This document shows positions 32,503-42,319 of a DNA stretch of 45,067 nt, piece after piece (position 1 is the stretch's first letter; every line of letters begins with the position of its first letter). A program made the position numbers and the translations under genes. The notes under the pieces were generated by a model. It did no database searches and was not told the DNA's origin. It saw only the letters and a list, made by a program, of their open reading frames with translations. Source of the stretch: UBA4742 sp002403895 (lineage in GTDB: Bacteria > Actinomycetota > Acidimicrobiia > Acidimicrobiales > Acidimicrobilacustridaceae); the NCBI GenBank assembly GCA_036823295.1, contig DAISGD010000023.1:1-45067 (forward strand). Direction: 5' to 3'.

Positions 32503-32656
32503 CAGTAGCAGCGGTGTGCTGCGCGAGCGCGAGGGCGGACACGGTGCGTGTTCAAGGATTAGCTCACCAAGGTAGTACCGTCGCGAGCTACCGACAATGG
32601 TTCGGTTTGACAAAGTTCGTGGCCACCACTGGCCTCGCTACCACCAGGAGTTGGTT

Positions 32657-33382
32657 GTGCCCGAAACCGCGCGCCCGTCGTTCGAGGCGATCTTCCGATC
32701 CCTCGCCGACGTGAAGGGCTGGATGACCCGGGCCCAGGCGGCGCGGTTGTGGGAGCGGGCGGGCTCCATGGACCCGGGAGAGCGGATCGTCGAGATCGGC
32801 AGCTACCACGGCCGGTCGGCCATCGTATTGGCCAGCTCCGCGCCGGAGGGGGTGCAGATCATCTGCATCGACCCCCATGGGGGGACCGACGTCGGCCCTT
32901 GGGAGTACGAGGGGGAGGCGGTGGAGGGGCAGCGCGACCACGAGATCTACCTGGCCAACCTCGAGCGGGCAGGGGTCCTGGACCGCATCACCCATGTACG
33001 TAAGCTTTCCCAGGAGGCCATGGACGACGTTCCCGGGCCGGTGGAGCTGCTGTACATCGACGGCGCCCACCGGTTCAGCCTGGCGTGGGCCGACCTGAAG
33101 GTCTGGAGCCCCAAGGTCGCGCCCGGCGGGGTCATGCTCATCCACGACTCGTTCAGCTCGCTGGGGCTCACGGCAGCCATGGCGGTCGAGCTCTTCTTCG
33201 GTCGGGACTTCGTCTACGAAGGGCGGTCGGGGTCGATGGCCCAGTACCGGCGCACACCGGTGCGGGGCCGATGGCGCAACGCTGGTCGTCAGGCCGCCCA
33301 GTTGGCATGGTTCGTGTGGAACCAGTTCGTGAAAGTACTGATTCGAGTGAAGATCCTGCCCGTTTCGCGCATCCCGTACTGA
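32657..33382 (+). CDS. Class I SAM-dependent methyltransferase (Methyltransf_24-like)
   Basis: 241 residues from GTG 32657, which has CAGGAG 6 bases upstream; an in-frame ATG at 32597 lacks one. The SAM motif I is VEIGSYHGRSAIVLA. Then come VQIICIDPHGG (acidic loop) and ELLYIDGAHRFSLAWADL (motif with metal-type Asp), and GGVMLIHDSF. This pattern belongs to the group that includes cephalosporin-hydroxylase- and rhamnosyl-methyltransferase-like O-methyltransferases in polysaccharide loci. It likely methylates a sugar hydroxyl. Confidence 0.85.
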   Translation: MPETARPSFEAIFRSLADVKGWMTRAQAARLWERAGSMDPGERIVEIGSYHGRSAIVLASSAPEGVQIICIDPHGGTDVGPWEYEGEAVEGQRDHEIYLANLERAGVLDRITHVRKLSQEAMDDVPGPVELLYIDGAHRFSLAWADLKVWSPKVAPGGVMLIHDSFSSLGLTAAMAVELFFGRDFVYEGRSGSMAQYRRTPVRGRWRNAGRQAAQLAWFVWNQFVKVLIRVKILPVSRIPY

Positions 33383-33395
33383 GGGAACGCTCGCG

Positions 33396-34154
33396 TCAGC
33401 CGGCGGGATCGGGTCGGCGCTCGAAGGTGAGCAGGCAGTTCCAGGTGGCGACCTCACGCAGGCCCGGCACCTTGAGGATCCATCGCTGGCTCGGGTAGTA
33501 GCGGGGGACCGCGTCGAGCAGCTCCAGCTTGGGTCGGTCCCGCACTTCGGTGAGGGTGCGTCCGATATAGGTGGGCCACAGAGCATCGAAGGGCACGTTC
33601 TTGCGAGGCTCGCCGAACAGCTTCCGCCAGGCCCTGAGACCGAGGTTGGGGCCGAGGAGATGGAGGGGCACGATCTCGTGCCCGCCCCAGGGTGAGTACC
33701 AATTGGTCCAGCTCACCCAGGCCCACCCACCGGGGCGAAGCACCCGCTCGATCTCGTCGAATATCCGCTCGGGGGTCGGCGTGTGCTCGAGCATGTTCGA
33801 ACAGAACACCCCATCGAAGCAGCGGTCGGGAAACGGCAGCCGGGTGCCATCGCACAGCATCGCCGACACGCCTCGTGACGCCGCCCGACGCAGATCGGTC
33901 TCGTCGAGATCGGCGGCCACGATCTCGGCACCGGCATCTCGCATGGCACCGCTGTAGTGGCCTCCGCCGGCTCCCAGGTCGAGCACCCGCCGATCGCGCA
34001 GCGGGAAGGGGAACGAGGCGATCGATCGCTCGGCCAGCTTTACGTAGAACGGGTCGGGATCGTGCTTCTCGGCGAGGAACAACCGGAGAAGCTCGAGATT
34101 CGTGACTCGCGGAGAGAGCTGACGGTGGCGCTCGGCGGCTACGGATTGAGGCAA
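33396..34154 (-). CDS. Class I SAM-dependent methyltransferase (Methyltransf_11)
   Basis: 252 residues from TTG 34154, with GAGGAG 7 bases upstream. Motif I is VLDLGAGGGHYSGAM, the ribose-binding Asp is in AADLDE, and CSNMLEHTPTPERIFDEIERVLRPGG is the classic Methyltransf_11 block. The C-terminal half has WTNWYSPWGGHEIVPLHLLG, typical of glycan-locus enzymes. It converges with the other methyltransferase (13-bp gap) and diverges from the flippase gene. Confidence 0.85.
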   Translation of the reverse strand: MPQSVAAERHRQLSPRVTNLELLRLFLAEKHDPDPFYVKLAERSIASFPFPLRDRRVLDLGAGGGHYSGAMRDAGAEIVAADLDETDLRRAASRGVSAMLCDGTRLPFPDRCFDGVFCSNMLEHTPTPERIFDEIERVLRPGGWAWVSWTNWYSPWGGHEIVPLHLLGPNLGLRAWRKLFGEPRKNVPFDALWPTYIGRTLTEVRDRPKLELLDAVPRYYPSQRWILKVPGLREVATWNCLLTFERRPDPAG

Positions 34155-34503
34155 GGGGAAGCTCCTCGAACTGCGGATCGACAGGTGTGCCTTGCCGCAG
34201 GCGGAGCTGCCGGCGGGCGGCCGGGTCATGGTAGTCGCCGGCCGACCCACCACGCCCCAAGGCGACTCTCTGACCGGCGTCCCCTCGCCGACTCACCGAC
34301 TCGGCGGCGAGGCTGGCCTACACTCATCGCTCGCCAGCAGCGCTGGCCGTCGCGGATGCCGTTCTTCCCCTGTCCGCCGCTCTTCGGAGTCCCATCGTGT
34401 CGATCTCTTCGTCCTTCGCCCCTATCTTCCTGACAGCGGTGCCCATCGTCGGTCATCTCCGTGCTGCGACCAAGCTGGCCGGAATCGACGAGGAGTGGCC
34501 CGA
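34155..34503. other. Divergent intergenic region
   Basis: 349 bp between the methyltransferase (minus) and flippase (plus) starts. It must hold both promoters. A TACACT sequence near 34318 could be a plus-strand -10, without a clear -35. A short hairpin (GCCAGC and GCTGGC near 34332) is present. No gene is supported here. Confidence 0.5.
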
Positions 34504-35820
34504 TTGACCGAGGTCGCTCATCCCGGCGGAGAGGTCGATGTCTCCAAGCACGTCCTGCGTGGCTCGGCCTGGTTCATCGCCGCCATCGGCCTGGGTGCCG
34601 TCGGAGGGTTCGCGTTCTGGTGGCTGGCCGCTCGTCTCCAACCGGCGACGATCGTGGGTCAGGCCAGCGCGCTCTTCACCGTCATCCTCTTCATCAGCTA
34701 TCTGACCAGCCTCGGCCTCCCGGTGGCGGTCGCCAAGTACGGGTCGCTGGATCACCAGGTGACCCACACGCTGTGGTCGTGGGCGCTCGTGTTCACCACC
34801 GCGAGCTCGTTGATCGGTGCCCTCGGCTTCTTGTGGGTGGCGCCCACTGACCTGACCCAGGACCTGGGCTCCTTCGGGTCGTGGGGATTCCTCGCCCAGC
34901 TCCTGTTCCTGTTCACCATGGTCAACGGCATGGCCTTGGCCCTGCTGGTCGAGACCAGGTTGGTGACGCTGCGGGCGTGGGGATGGATGGTCGGGCGCGT
35001 CGCCTTGCTGGCCATCGGCCGCCTGCCGCTACTGCTCGTCGCCCCTTTGGCCTCCAGCGCCGTCGGCCTCGTTCTCCTCATGGCCGGCGCTCCCGCGCTG
35101 ACGGGCCTGGTCGGCGTGGTGGCACTGCACTACGTCACACCCCAACCGCTCCGGCAGATGCGACCGCTGACCGAGCACGCTCGCCCGGCGTTTCGCTTTG
35201 CCACCGTGAATTGGCTCGGGATGCTCGCCGCCCAGGCCCCGCAGTTCACGGTTCCGTTGATCATCGCCGCTCAGGTCTCCTCTGTCGAGAACGCGGCGTT
35301 CTACCTGGCGTGGAGCATGACCACCGTGACGTTCCTCGTCCCCCAGACCGTCGGGCAGGTCGTCGTCTCCGAAGGAAGTCGGAAGGGCGGCACCCTCGAT
35401 CATAAGGTGCGGTCCGGCTTCATGATCGCCCTTGGGGCGATGACGGTGCTGGCCCTGGGTGCGGTGGTGTTCTCGCCGCTGGCCACGACCATCTTCGGGC
35501 CCTCGTACGAGCTGACCGGAGAGATCCTGCCGGCGCTGATCGGCGCCGGCATCCCCTGGGCCATCACCGCCCTGCTCCTAGCCCGGGCGCGGGTGTTGGC
35601 CCAGACCGGCCTCACCGTGGCCATCACCGTCACGTTCGCGGTTTTGGGCCTAGGTTTCGTCACCGTGGCCGCGGCCCGTTCGGGTCTGCAGGGCGCGGCA
35701 TGGGGTTGGCTCATCGCCAACGTCCTGGCGGCCATCGCCGCGACGTGTTTCACACTGGTTTCGCATCGGAGGGTGAAAGAGTTGCCGGCAGAGGTACTGC
35801 TACCGTTCGATGTTGCCTAA
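34504..35820 (+). CDS. Polysaccharide flippase/MATE-like membrane protein (Wzx type)
   Basis: 438 residues from TTG 34504, with GAGGAG 8 bases upstream. It has about 12 to 14 transmembrane helices. It starts HVLRGSAWFIAAIGLGAVGGFAF and contains VVGQASALFTVILFISYLTSLGLPVAVAKYGS, the Wzx/MurJ-like opening pattern. It would flip lipid-linked glycan intermediates across the membrane. The frame is open for 300 bp upstream, but that part is hydrophilic, low-complexity and precedes the ribosome site. Confidence 0.85.
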   Translation: MTEVAHPGGEVDVSKHVLRGSAWFIAAIGLGAVGGFAFWWLAARLQPATIVGQASALFTVILFISYLTSLGLPVAVAKYGSLDHQVTHTLWSWALVFTTASSLIGALGFLWVAPTDLTQDLGSFGSWGFLAQLLFLFTMVNGMALALLVETRLVTLRAWGWMVGRVALLAIGRLPLLLVAPLASSAVGLVLLMAGAPALTGLVGVVALHYVTPQPLRQMRPLTEHARPAFRFATVNWLGMLAAQAPQFTVPLIIAAQVSSVENAAFYLAWSMTTVTFLVPQTVGQVVVSEGSRKGGTLDHKVRSGFMIALGAMTVLALGAVVFSPLATTIFGPSYELTGEILPALIGAGIPWAITALLLARARVLAQTGLTVAITVTFAVLGLGFVTVAAARSGLQGAAWGWLIANVLAAIAATCFTLVSHRRVKELPAEVLLPFDVA

Positions 35821-35969
35821 TTCAAGGCTCGATCGACGCTTTCGGAACTCGAGGCGCTGTCCCCAGCGGGTGAATCGCACGTGGTCGTAACGCCGAGAAC
35901 ATTTTCGCCTCGCTGCGCACGACACCACCCGCATCAGCCTTGGACCGGGCAACTCCTGGGAGGCGGGGG

Positions 35970-38900
35970 TTGAAGGCACTCGAGGAGATGCTCGAGTCCT
36001 CGAAGCCCCTGGGCCTCGACCCCACTCCGCCCCCGACGCGTCCCTCACGTTGGTACACCGGCCTCGACCGTCTGCGGTCGGCCAGTCGTCGGCGACTCTG
36101 GCCCATCACCGTGCTCTTCGCCGCGCTCGCGTCGGCGGCCACGATCACCAGCGCGGCTACGGAGCTGGTACGGGACAACCGCTTCGAGCAGTTCTGGAAC
36201 CCGGCGCGCCGGATTGCCAAGAGCTTGACCGTGTGGGACGGATCCCGCGGGCTCGGCCGGGTGCGGGAGGACTTCTGGCCGGGGACGACGGCGCCCCTGG
36301 CCGTGCTGCGCGGCCTCGGCCTCTCGCCTGTGCTGTCTCAGAAGCTGTGGCACGCGCTGGTCCTGGTCCTGCTCGGGGTCGGTACGGTGGCCGTGCTGCG
36401 ACTCTTCCGCCTCCGCATCGGGGTGGAGCACCTCTTCGCCGGGCTGGCGGTCATGTTCGGCGCCTACAGCGCCGCGTTCCTGGTGCCGAGCAACCTGGCG
36501 TTCCAGGTCGCGCTGGCGCCGTGGTTCATCGTGGCCCTGTGGCGGGGCGTGACCGAAACCCGGCCGTGGCGGTGGGCAGCCCTGTTTGCGCTGCTCGTCT
36601 TCCTGGCCGGCAACACCGACCTCCCCGGCCTCATCTACAGCATGGTCCCGCTGATCCCGGTTTCGATCTACCTACTCGTGGTGGATCGATCGATCCGCGT
36701 CAGGGACCTGGCGGCCTGGCTGGCGCGTGCCGGGCTGTTGTGCCTGTTGATCTCCACGGCGGCGATAGCCAAGACGCTGGCGGCGTCCGCCAGCTTCGAG
36801 CAACGGCTGGCCGAGACCGAGGCCCCCCAGGTCTCGAGCGTCACGTCGTCGTGGGCCGAGTCGTTCCGGGGGCTCGGAAACTGGTTGTCGTACTTCCACC
36901 AGTCCGGGTCGGCGCAAAAGCCCCAGGGTGAGCCCTACTTCGTGGCCCCGGTGGTCATCCTGGCCACCTTCGTGCCCCCCGTGGTGGCGGCCCTGGTCCT
37001 GTGGCGGTCGCGGTGGCGGCCCCGCGTCCTGTTCGCCTGGATGATCATCTGCTCCCTGGTGATCATGGTCGAGGCCTTCCCGTTGGACTCGCCCTCGCCC
37101 ATCGGCCGCTTCCTGCTCGATCTCCTGACCAACGTCCCCTCGCTGGAGGCGTTCCGCAATACCTACAAGGCCGGGGCAGGCCTCGCCGTGGGCATCGCCG
37201 TGCTCTTCGGCGTCGGGGTCGCCGCTGCTGCTCGCTGGGCCGGTCGGGAGGGGGTCATCCCACGACGCGCCGCCCTTATCGGCGCGCTGTTGGTGGTCCT
37301 GGCTGCCGCGATTCCATTCTGGACCGGTGGCCTCTACGACGGTGATCGGGCCATGACCTCCGTCCCCTCGTATTGGACGCAGGCCTTCAGCTTCCTCGAC
37401 GGACAGTCGGCGGACACGCGGGTGCTGGTGCTGCCCGCCTCGAGCCGGACCCATTACCGGTGGGGTTGGATCGGTGACGACATCTTCGACGCCATGCTCA
37501 TCCGCGACCATGCGGTCGCCACGGGCATCCCGCTGAGCACTCCGCTGGCGGCCAACCTCATCGAGGCCATCAGTGTCACGTCCACCGACCCGGCCTACCA
37601 ACCGGGCACCCTCGCCCCGGTCCTGCGCCGCCTGGGCATCAGCGAAGTGGTGCTGCGCAACGACCTCGACTGGCAGGAGATGGGGCGGCCGCGCCCGGCG
37701 GCATACGCCGGCCTGCGGTCCGACCCGGATTTCCAACTGGCGGCGAGCTTCGGGGACCCCGGCCAGAACACCACCAGCGATCGGGACCATACGAGCGATG
37801 CCGTGGTCGAGCAAACGCTGCCTCCCGTTGAGGTCTACCAACTCAACGACGCCCGTCCCGAGCTGCGGGCCAGCGCGGCCCAACCGTCGCTGGTGGTCTC
37901 GGGCGACGGCTACGCCTGGCCGGGCCTGGCCGGCAGCGGCCTGCTGGCGGGGGATGCGCCGCTCGAGTACTCGGGCAGCCTCGACGGTACCGCCCTCGAG
38001 ACCGCCCTGAGCGCAGGATCCCCACTGGTGGTCACCGACACCAACCGGCGTCGGCTGCGCGTCGTCGTCGCACACGAACCCGACTACTCCTATGTTCTGT
38101 CGGACGGCCAGGCGCTCGATCGGCCGACCCAGTCGCTGTTCCCGGATCCCGCCACCCAGTCGACCGCCTGGTACCCGGACGCGTCGAGCATCTCGCTGTC
38201 GGGCAAACCACGCTCGATCGATGGCTCAGAGCCGTGGAACCGCCCGGCGAACGCGTTCGATGGTGATCCGGAGACCGAGTGGGTGATGGGCCCGGCCGAC
38301 GAGCCCGAAGGCCGGACCTTCCGGATCCAACTCCGCCAGCCAACGACGGTCAGCCAGATCCGGGTGGCGCTGGCGTCGGGCATCACGTCGGCCTCAGGCG
38401 TGAGCCAACTCAAGCTCCGGTTCAGTGAGGGCCCGGAGGTGCTGGTGAACCTGACCGATCCGGTGACTGAGCTGGTCTTCGGTCCGCGCCAGACCAGCTA
38501 CATCGACGTCCAGATCCTCGGGGTGGCGCCCACCAATCGCAGCGTCGGCTTCTCCGACATCACCTTCCCTGGTGTGGACCTGCGCGAGTTTGTGCAGACG
38601 CCGACCGATGTGGTGGACCAGGCGGCCAGGGACGGGGCCCTGGCCGCGGAGCTCCTGCGCGCCCCGACCAGCTTTTTGTTCTCCCGGGACACGACGGCAC
38701 CATCGCCCGGGACGTCGCTGCGCCGCACCTTGGCGGACCAGGCGACGACAGCGGAGCTGGCAATGCGCCGCCGCTTCATCACCGTCGGCACCCGTCCGTA
38801 CACCCTCAACGGGGTCCTCCACGTGGGGACGCGCACCAGCGACGCGGCGCTCAACGCCCTGCTGGGCATCGACAACCGCAGCGAATCCTCGGCGCGCGCG

Positions 38901-39887
38901 GCGGGTGATCTGGCCGGATGGGGTGGCTTCGCCGCCGACGGGGATCTGTCGACCGCCTGGGTCGGGCCGGCCCAGGCGGGGGCGTCCGTGACGGTGACCG
39001 TGCCTCCGCACGAGCTCACCAGCGTGACGGTCCACACCATCGCCGACGCCAAGACGGCTGCGGTCACGACGGTCCAGGTGACCGTGGATGGCCAGACCAC
39101 CTCGGCGGACCTCGACACCTCGAGTTGCACCAGCCCGACGGCGGAGTGCCAACCCACCGCCACGGTCCCGCTCCGGGACCGACCCACGTCCGGAGAGGTG
39201 AAGGTGTCGGTGGCGGCCGTCGACGAGGGGGGAAGCCAGGCGAGGGACACCGTGAAGATCTCGGAGGTCGAGGTGAACCGCGTGGCGAACAACCGGCTCG
39301 ACACCGCCGCCGCCCTCCCGGACGTGTGCCAGTCGCTGGGCCTGACGCTGGACGGCACGGACGTCCCGGTCCGACTCTCGGGGACCCGGAGCGCTCTGCT
39401 GGCGGGGATGCCCATCTCATGGCAGTCGTGCCCGGGTGTGGAACTGGCTGCCGGACCCCACGAACTGGTGACCACCGATTCTCCGCTGTTCGACCGGGCG
39501 CAGGTTGCCACCGCCGACGTGCCCATGCCCGGGCCCGTCACCGGACCGTCGACTGCCGTCGAGGTGGTATCCAGTTCACCCACCTTCCTTCACCTGCGGG
39601 TGTCCGGCCCCGGCCCTACGACGCTGTGGCTGGGTCAGAGCTTCGACGACCGCTGGACGGCCACCAGCGATGGCAGCGCGGCGCAGGGCGCCGTGGCACT
39701 GGACACGCAGAGCGGTTGGCGAATCGACGGTGCCGGGACCCGTGATGTGGTGCTTCGCTTCCGGCCGGGGTATCGGTTCCAGTTCGGCCTCGCGGTCACC
39801 GGGCTGACCGTGGCGCTCTGCCTGTGGCTCGTACTCCGTCGCGGCCGTCCCGCGCCTCCGGCGCCCGACCCGGAGCAGGACGCGTGA
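35970..39887 (+). CDS. AftD-like alpha-(1->3)-arabinofuranosyltransferase family protein, copy 2
   Basis: 1305 residues from TTG 35970 (GGAGG 6 bases upstream). It shares the layout of copy 1. The multi-pass GT-C region contains NRFEQFWNPARRIAKSL, REDFWPGTTAPLAVL and LAGNTDLPGLIYSM. A lumen-side part has DTRVLVLPASSRTHYRWGW, matching TRVLELPGSDFASYRWGN of copy 1. Discoidin-like segments lie around NAFDGDPETEWVMG and FAADGDLSTAWVG. One final helix (FQFGLAVTGLTVALCLWLVL) and a Pro-rich tail end it, whereas copy 1 has several final helices. It overlaps the next gene in a GTGA. The acceptor and sugar are unknown. Confidence 0.85.
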   Translation: MKALEEMLESSKPLGLDPTPPPTRPSRWYTGLDRLRSASRRRLWPITVLFAALASAATITSAATELVRDNRFEQFWNPARRIAKSLTVWDGSRGLGRVREDFWPGTTAPLAVLRGLGLSPVLSQKLWHALVLVLLGVGTVAVLRLFRLRIGVEHLFAGLAVMFGAYSAAFLVPSNLAFQVALAPWFIVALWRGVTETRPWRWAALFALLVFLAGNTDLPGLIYSMVPLIPVSIYLLVVDRSIRVRDLAAWLARAGLLCLLISTAAIAKTLAASASFEQRLAETEAPQVSSVTSSWAESFRGLGNWLSYFHQSGSAQKPQGEPYFVAPVVILATFVPPVVAALVLWRSRWRPRVLFAWMIICSLVIMVEAFPLDSPSPIGRFLLDLLTNVPSLEAFRNTYKAGAGLAVGIAVLFGVGVAAAARWAGREGVIPRRAALIGALLVVLAAAIPFWTGGLYDGDRAMTSVPSYWTQAFSFLDGQSADTRVLVLPASSRTHYRWGWIGDDIFDAMLIRDHAVATGIPLSTPLAANLIEAISVTSTDPAYQPGTLAPVLRRLGISEVVLRNDLDWQEMGRPRPAAYAGLRSDPDFQLAASFGDPGQNTTSDRDHTSDAVVEQTLPPVEVYQLNDARPELRASAAQPSLVVSGDGYAWPGLAGSGLLAGDAPLEYSGSLDGTALETALSAGSPLVVTDTNRRRLRVVVAHEPDYSYVLSDGQALDRPTQSLFPDPATQSTAWYPDASSISLSGKPRSIDGSEPWNRPANAFDGDPETEWVMGPADEPEGRTFRIQLRQPTTVSQIRVALASGITSASGVSQLKLRFSEGPEVLVNLTDPVTELVFGPRQTSYIDVQILGVAPTNRSVGFSDITFPGVDLREFVQTPTDVVDQAARDGALAAELLRAPTSFLFSRDTTAPSPGTSLRRTLADQATTAELAMRRRFITVGTRPYTLNGVLHVGTRTSDAALNALLGIDNRSESSARAAGDLAGWGGFAADGDLSTAWVGPAQAGASVTVTVPPHELTSVTVHTIADAKTAAVTTVQVTVDGQTTSADLDTSSCTSPTAECQPTATVPLRDRPTSGEVKVSVAAVDEGGSQARDTVKISEVEVNRVANNRLDTAAALPDVCQSLGLTLDGTDVPVRLSGTRSALLAGMPISWQSCPGVELAAGPHELVTTDSPLFDRAQVATADVPMPGPVTGPSTAVEVVSSSPTFLHLRVSGPGPTTLWLGQSFDDRWTATSDGSAAQGAVALDTQSGWRIDGAGTRDVVLRFRPGYRFQFGLAVTGLTVALCLWLVLRRGRPAPPAPDPEQDA

Positions 39888-41395
39888 GTTCGCCACAGCC
39901 GGTGCTCGATCCGGACGCCTCCCCGGCACACGGCGCGCCCGGGAATCGGTTGACCGCCATCGGATCGGCGATCCGACGCCTCCTGGGGGACCGGCGGCGG
40001 GCGGCGGGCGCCGTCGCCATCGTGATCCTGTTGGCGTTGGGGTATCTGATCGTCGGCCTCGAGATCATCCCCGTCGCGCTGTTGGCCGCGCTGGCCAGTT
40101 TCGCCTGGCGGCGAGAGCCGGGTCGTCCCCTCGCCCTGACCGCGTCGGTGCTGTTGGCGCTGGCCGCGATCGGAACCGTGTTCGTCGTCGAGCCGTCCCC
40201 CGCGAACTGGACGATGAGCTTCCCCGCCGATCGAACCGTGGCGGCAGACGCCGGCCGTCTTGCCGGACTGCTGTTCGCTCTGGCCAGCGTGCTCATGGCC
40301 TACACGGAACGAATCCGCACCCCGGCCCTGCGCCGACCGCTGGTGGTCGGGGTTGTACGGCGCCCCGAGCGGGCAGGCGCTGGGGTGTCGGTACCGGTCC
40401 TGGCGATCGGCGCCGCCGCCGTAGGGGTGATCCTCACCGTGGCGGTCGCCCTGCGGCTCGTCCTCGCCCCACCGGCACTGTCGGCTGCTTATGACGGCCT
40501 TCTCGCCAACCTCCGCCACGGGACGAGCTATGCCGTCGGCCTGGCCACCGCCGCGGGCTTTCCCGTGTCGACCCCTCCGCTGGCTCCGCTCACCGTGGCC
40601 TACGTGCCGGTGGCGGCCCGCGAGCTCACCGTGATCTTCGGGCTGATCACCCTCGTAGCCTGCGGGCGCCTCGGCATGCGCCTGCGCGGACTGTGGGCCG
40701 GCGGGCTGGCCCTCACCATCGGGGCGGTGCTACCCGCCATGTGGGACGTACCCCTCCCCGTGATCCTGGCCGGCCTGGCCCTCATCGGTGCGGTCATGAT
40801 GGCCGACGGTGCCGAGATCACCAGGACCCGCGCCGTGTGGGCCGGCGTGCTGCTGGGGTTGGCGGTGCTGGCCCGGCCGGAGACGGCGGTCGTCGTCGGC
40901 CTGGTCGTGGTGTGGTCCTGGGACCGGGGCACCCGAAGGCGTCACCTCGTGGCCATGGGCGCGGTGGCGGTGGCCACCGCCGCCCCGTGGTGGGTCTGGT
41001 TGCACGGCCAGTTCGGCGGGTTCCTCCCCGCCGAGGGGCTGGGCGCGTTCATGAACGACCCGCTCTCGGCAAATCGGCACGCCCCTCTGTTGACGGCGTG
41101 CCTGGCCGGGGCGACCCTCGGCGTGGCCATGGCGCTGGCCCGGCGGCGGCAGCTGTGGCGGGACTGGTGGATCCTGTGGGCAGTTCCGCTGATGGCAATG
41201 CTGCTGGATGTCCTCGAGGTGCAGTACCGCGATCCGCTGTCTTGGTCGGCGCCGCTGGCCGTGGCCCTGCTGGCCGCCGGGCTGGCCCAGAGCCTGGGTC
41301 GGGCTCGCTCGGAGCCGGCCCGCCGTCGAGGCGGCGCGGTCACCGGTCCGCTCCCGTTCGGTTACCGCGACTGGACCCGACCGCGGGTCGACTAA
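39884..41395 (+). CDS. Multi-pass membrane protein, putative GT-C glycosyltransferase
   Basis: 503 residues from GTG 39884, overlapping the AftD-like stop by 4 bp, so translation is coupled. About 11 transmembrane helices. The block GVLLGLAVLARPETAVVVGLVV and the following PWWVWLHGQFGGFLP resemble ArnT/GT87-like sugar transferases. A clear catalytic acidic motif in the first outer loop could not be identified, so enzyme activity is inferred from context. Confidence 0.7.
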   Translation: MSSPQPVLDPDASPAHGAPGNRLTAIGSAIRRLLGDRRRAAGAVAIVILLALGYLIVGLEIIPVALLAALASFAWRREPGRPLALTASVLLALAAIGTVFVVEPSPANWTMSFPADRTVAADAGRLAGLLFALASVLMAYTERIRTPALRRPLVVGVVRRPERAGAGVSVPVLAIGAAAVGVILTVAVALRLVLAPPALSAAYDGLLANLRHGTSYAVGLATAAGFPVSTPPLAPLTVAYVPVAARELTVIFGLITLVACGRLGMRLRGLWAGGLALTIGAVLPAMWDVPLPVILAGLALIGAVMMADGAEITRTRAVWAGVLLGLAVLARPETAVVVGLVVVWSWDRGTRRRHLVAMGAVAVATAAPWWVWLHGQFGGFLPAEGLGAFMNDPLSANRHAPLLTACLAGATLGVAMALARRRQLWRDWWILWAVPLMAMLLDVLEVQYRDPLSWSAPLAVALLAAGLAQSLGRARSEPARRRGGAVTGPLPFGYRDWTRPRVD

Positions 41396-41408
41396 TGGGG
41401 TGGACGAG

Positions 41409-42218
41409 TCAGGCGGACGAGCCGCGTGGTCTGGGAGGGGAGACGCCGGCCAGGCGGGAGTAGTCGCGGTAGAGCGAATGCGCCTCCTCGAGCCTCTCGC
41501 GGTACCCGAGACCCTCGAGTTGGGCGGCGAGGACGTCCTTCGCCGAACGGCGTGACGTCGAGGGTCGGGGCACCGAGTGCTCGGTGTCGCCGTGCACCTG
41601 GAGGTGCTTGCGTTCGATGGCGGCGAAGACGGCCTCGATGTTCTCGTGGCTGGGTTCGAACTCGGCGAACGAGGTACCGAACCGCTCATTGAGCCGGGCG
41701 GTCACTGCTCCGAAGTCGGCGATGACCTCCTCGAAGGTCGCCACCGTGTAGCCGTCGCGAGAGGGCCAGATCTTCCGGTAGTAGTTCACCCAGTCGTCGA
41801 GCACGCTGCGCAGGGTGGCGTGGGGGGCGGCGATCTTTTCGGAGCAGATCGAGTCGATCGGTTGGCGGATGAGCACGAGGGTCGGGTAGTTCAGGTGCAC
41901 CGCCCGCATGACGCCGGCGGGGACGTGGACGTGGCTGCTGATGAGGATCGGCTCGGGGGAGGCTTGCTCCATGGCCCGGCAGGCGAAGGTGTTGCCCGAT
42001 CGGGGAGAGCCCTCGATGCACAACCGTGTCTGGTCCGTGAGCTTGCGTTCGGTGCCTAGCGGGGTCGCCCGCAGGTAGAGCCACAGAAGCGACTCACGGT
42101 TGCCGACCTCGCGCTTGAGCCGCCGAAGCGTCCGCCGCACCGCCCGCGAGACGCTGGGCGGAGCCTCGCCCGTGAAGGGATCCTCCGGGGTAGCGGACTT
42201 GTTCTGGCTGCTGGGCAC
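41409..42218 (-). CDS. Sulfotransferase family protein
   Basis: 269 residues. The PAPS 5'-phosphosulfate loop is EGSPRSGNTFACRAM (71-78 SPRSGNTF), the family's P-loop-like motif. The 3'-phosphate site is LIRQPIDSICSE at 116-127, with Arg118 and Ser123. GTG 42218 has GGAG 6 bases upstream. It transfers sulfate from PAPS to a hydroxyl, here probably a sugar of the surface glycan. It is on the opposite strand to its GT-C neighbours. Confidence 0.82.
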   Translation of the reverse strand: MPSSQNKSATPEDPFTGEAPPSVSRAVRRTLRRLKREVGNRESLLWLYLRATPLGTERKLTDQTRLCIEGSPRSGNTFACRAMEQASPEPILISSHVHVPAGVMRAVHLNYPTLVLIRQPIDSICSEKIAAPHATLRSVLDDWVNYYRKIWPSRDGYTVATFEEVIADFGAVTARLNERFGTSFAEFEPSHENIEAVFAAIERKHLQVHGDTEHSVPRPSTSRRSAKDVLAAQLEGLGYRERLEEAHSLYRDYSRLAGVSPPRPRGSSA

Positions 42219-42319
42219 GGACTCTCCAAGTGGGGGCAGACGGCGCGACTATACGTGCCTGGCCTGGGACCTTCGGCGCTGACCGGGTGACGTAGGGCGG
42301 GTGTGCTAACCCATCTCAA

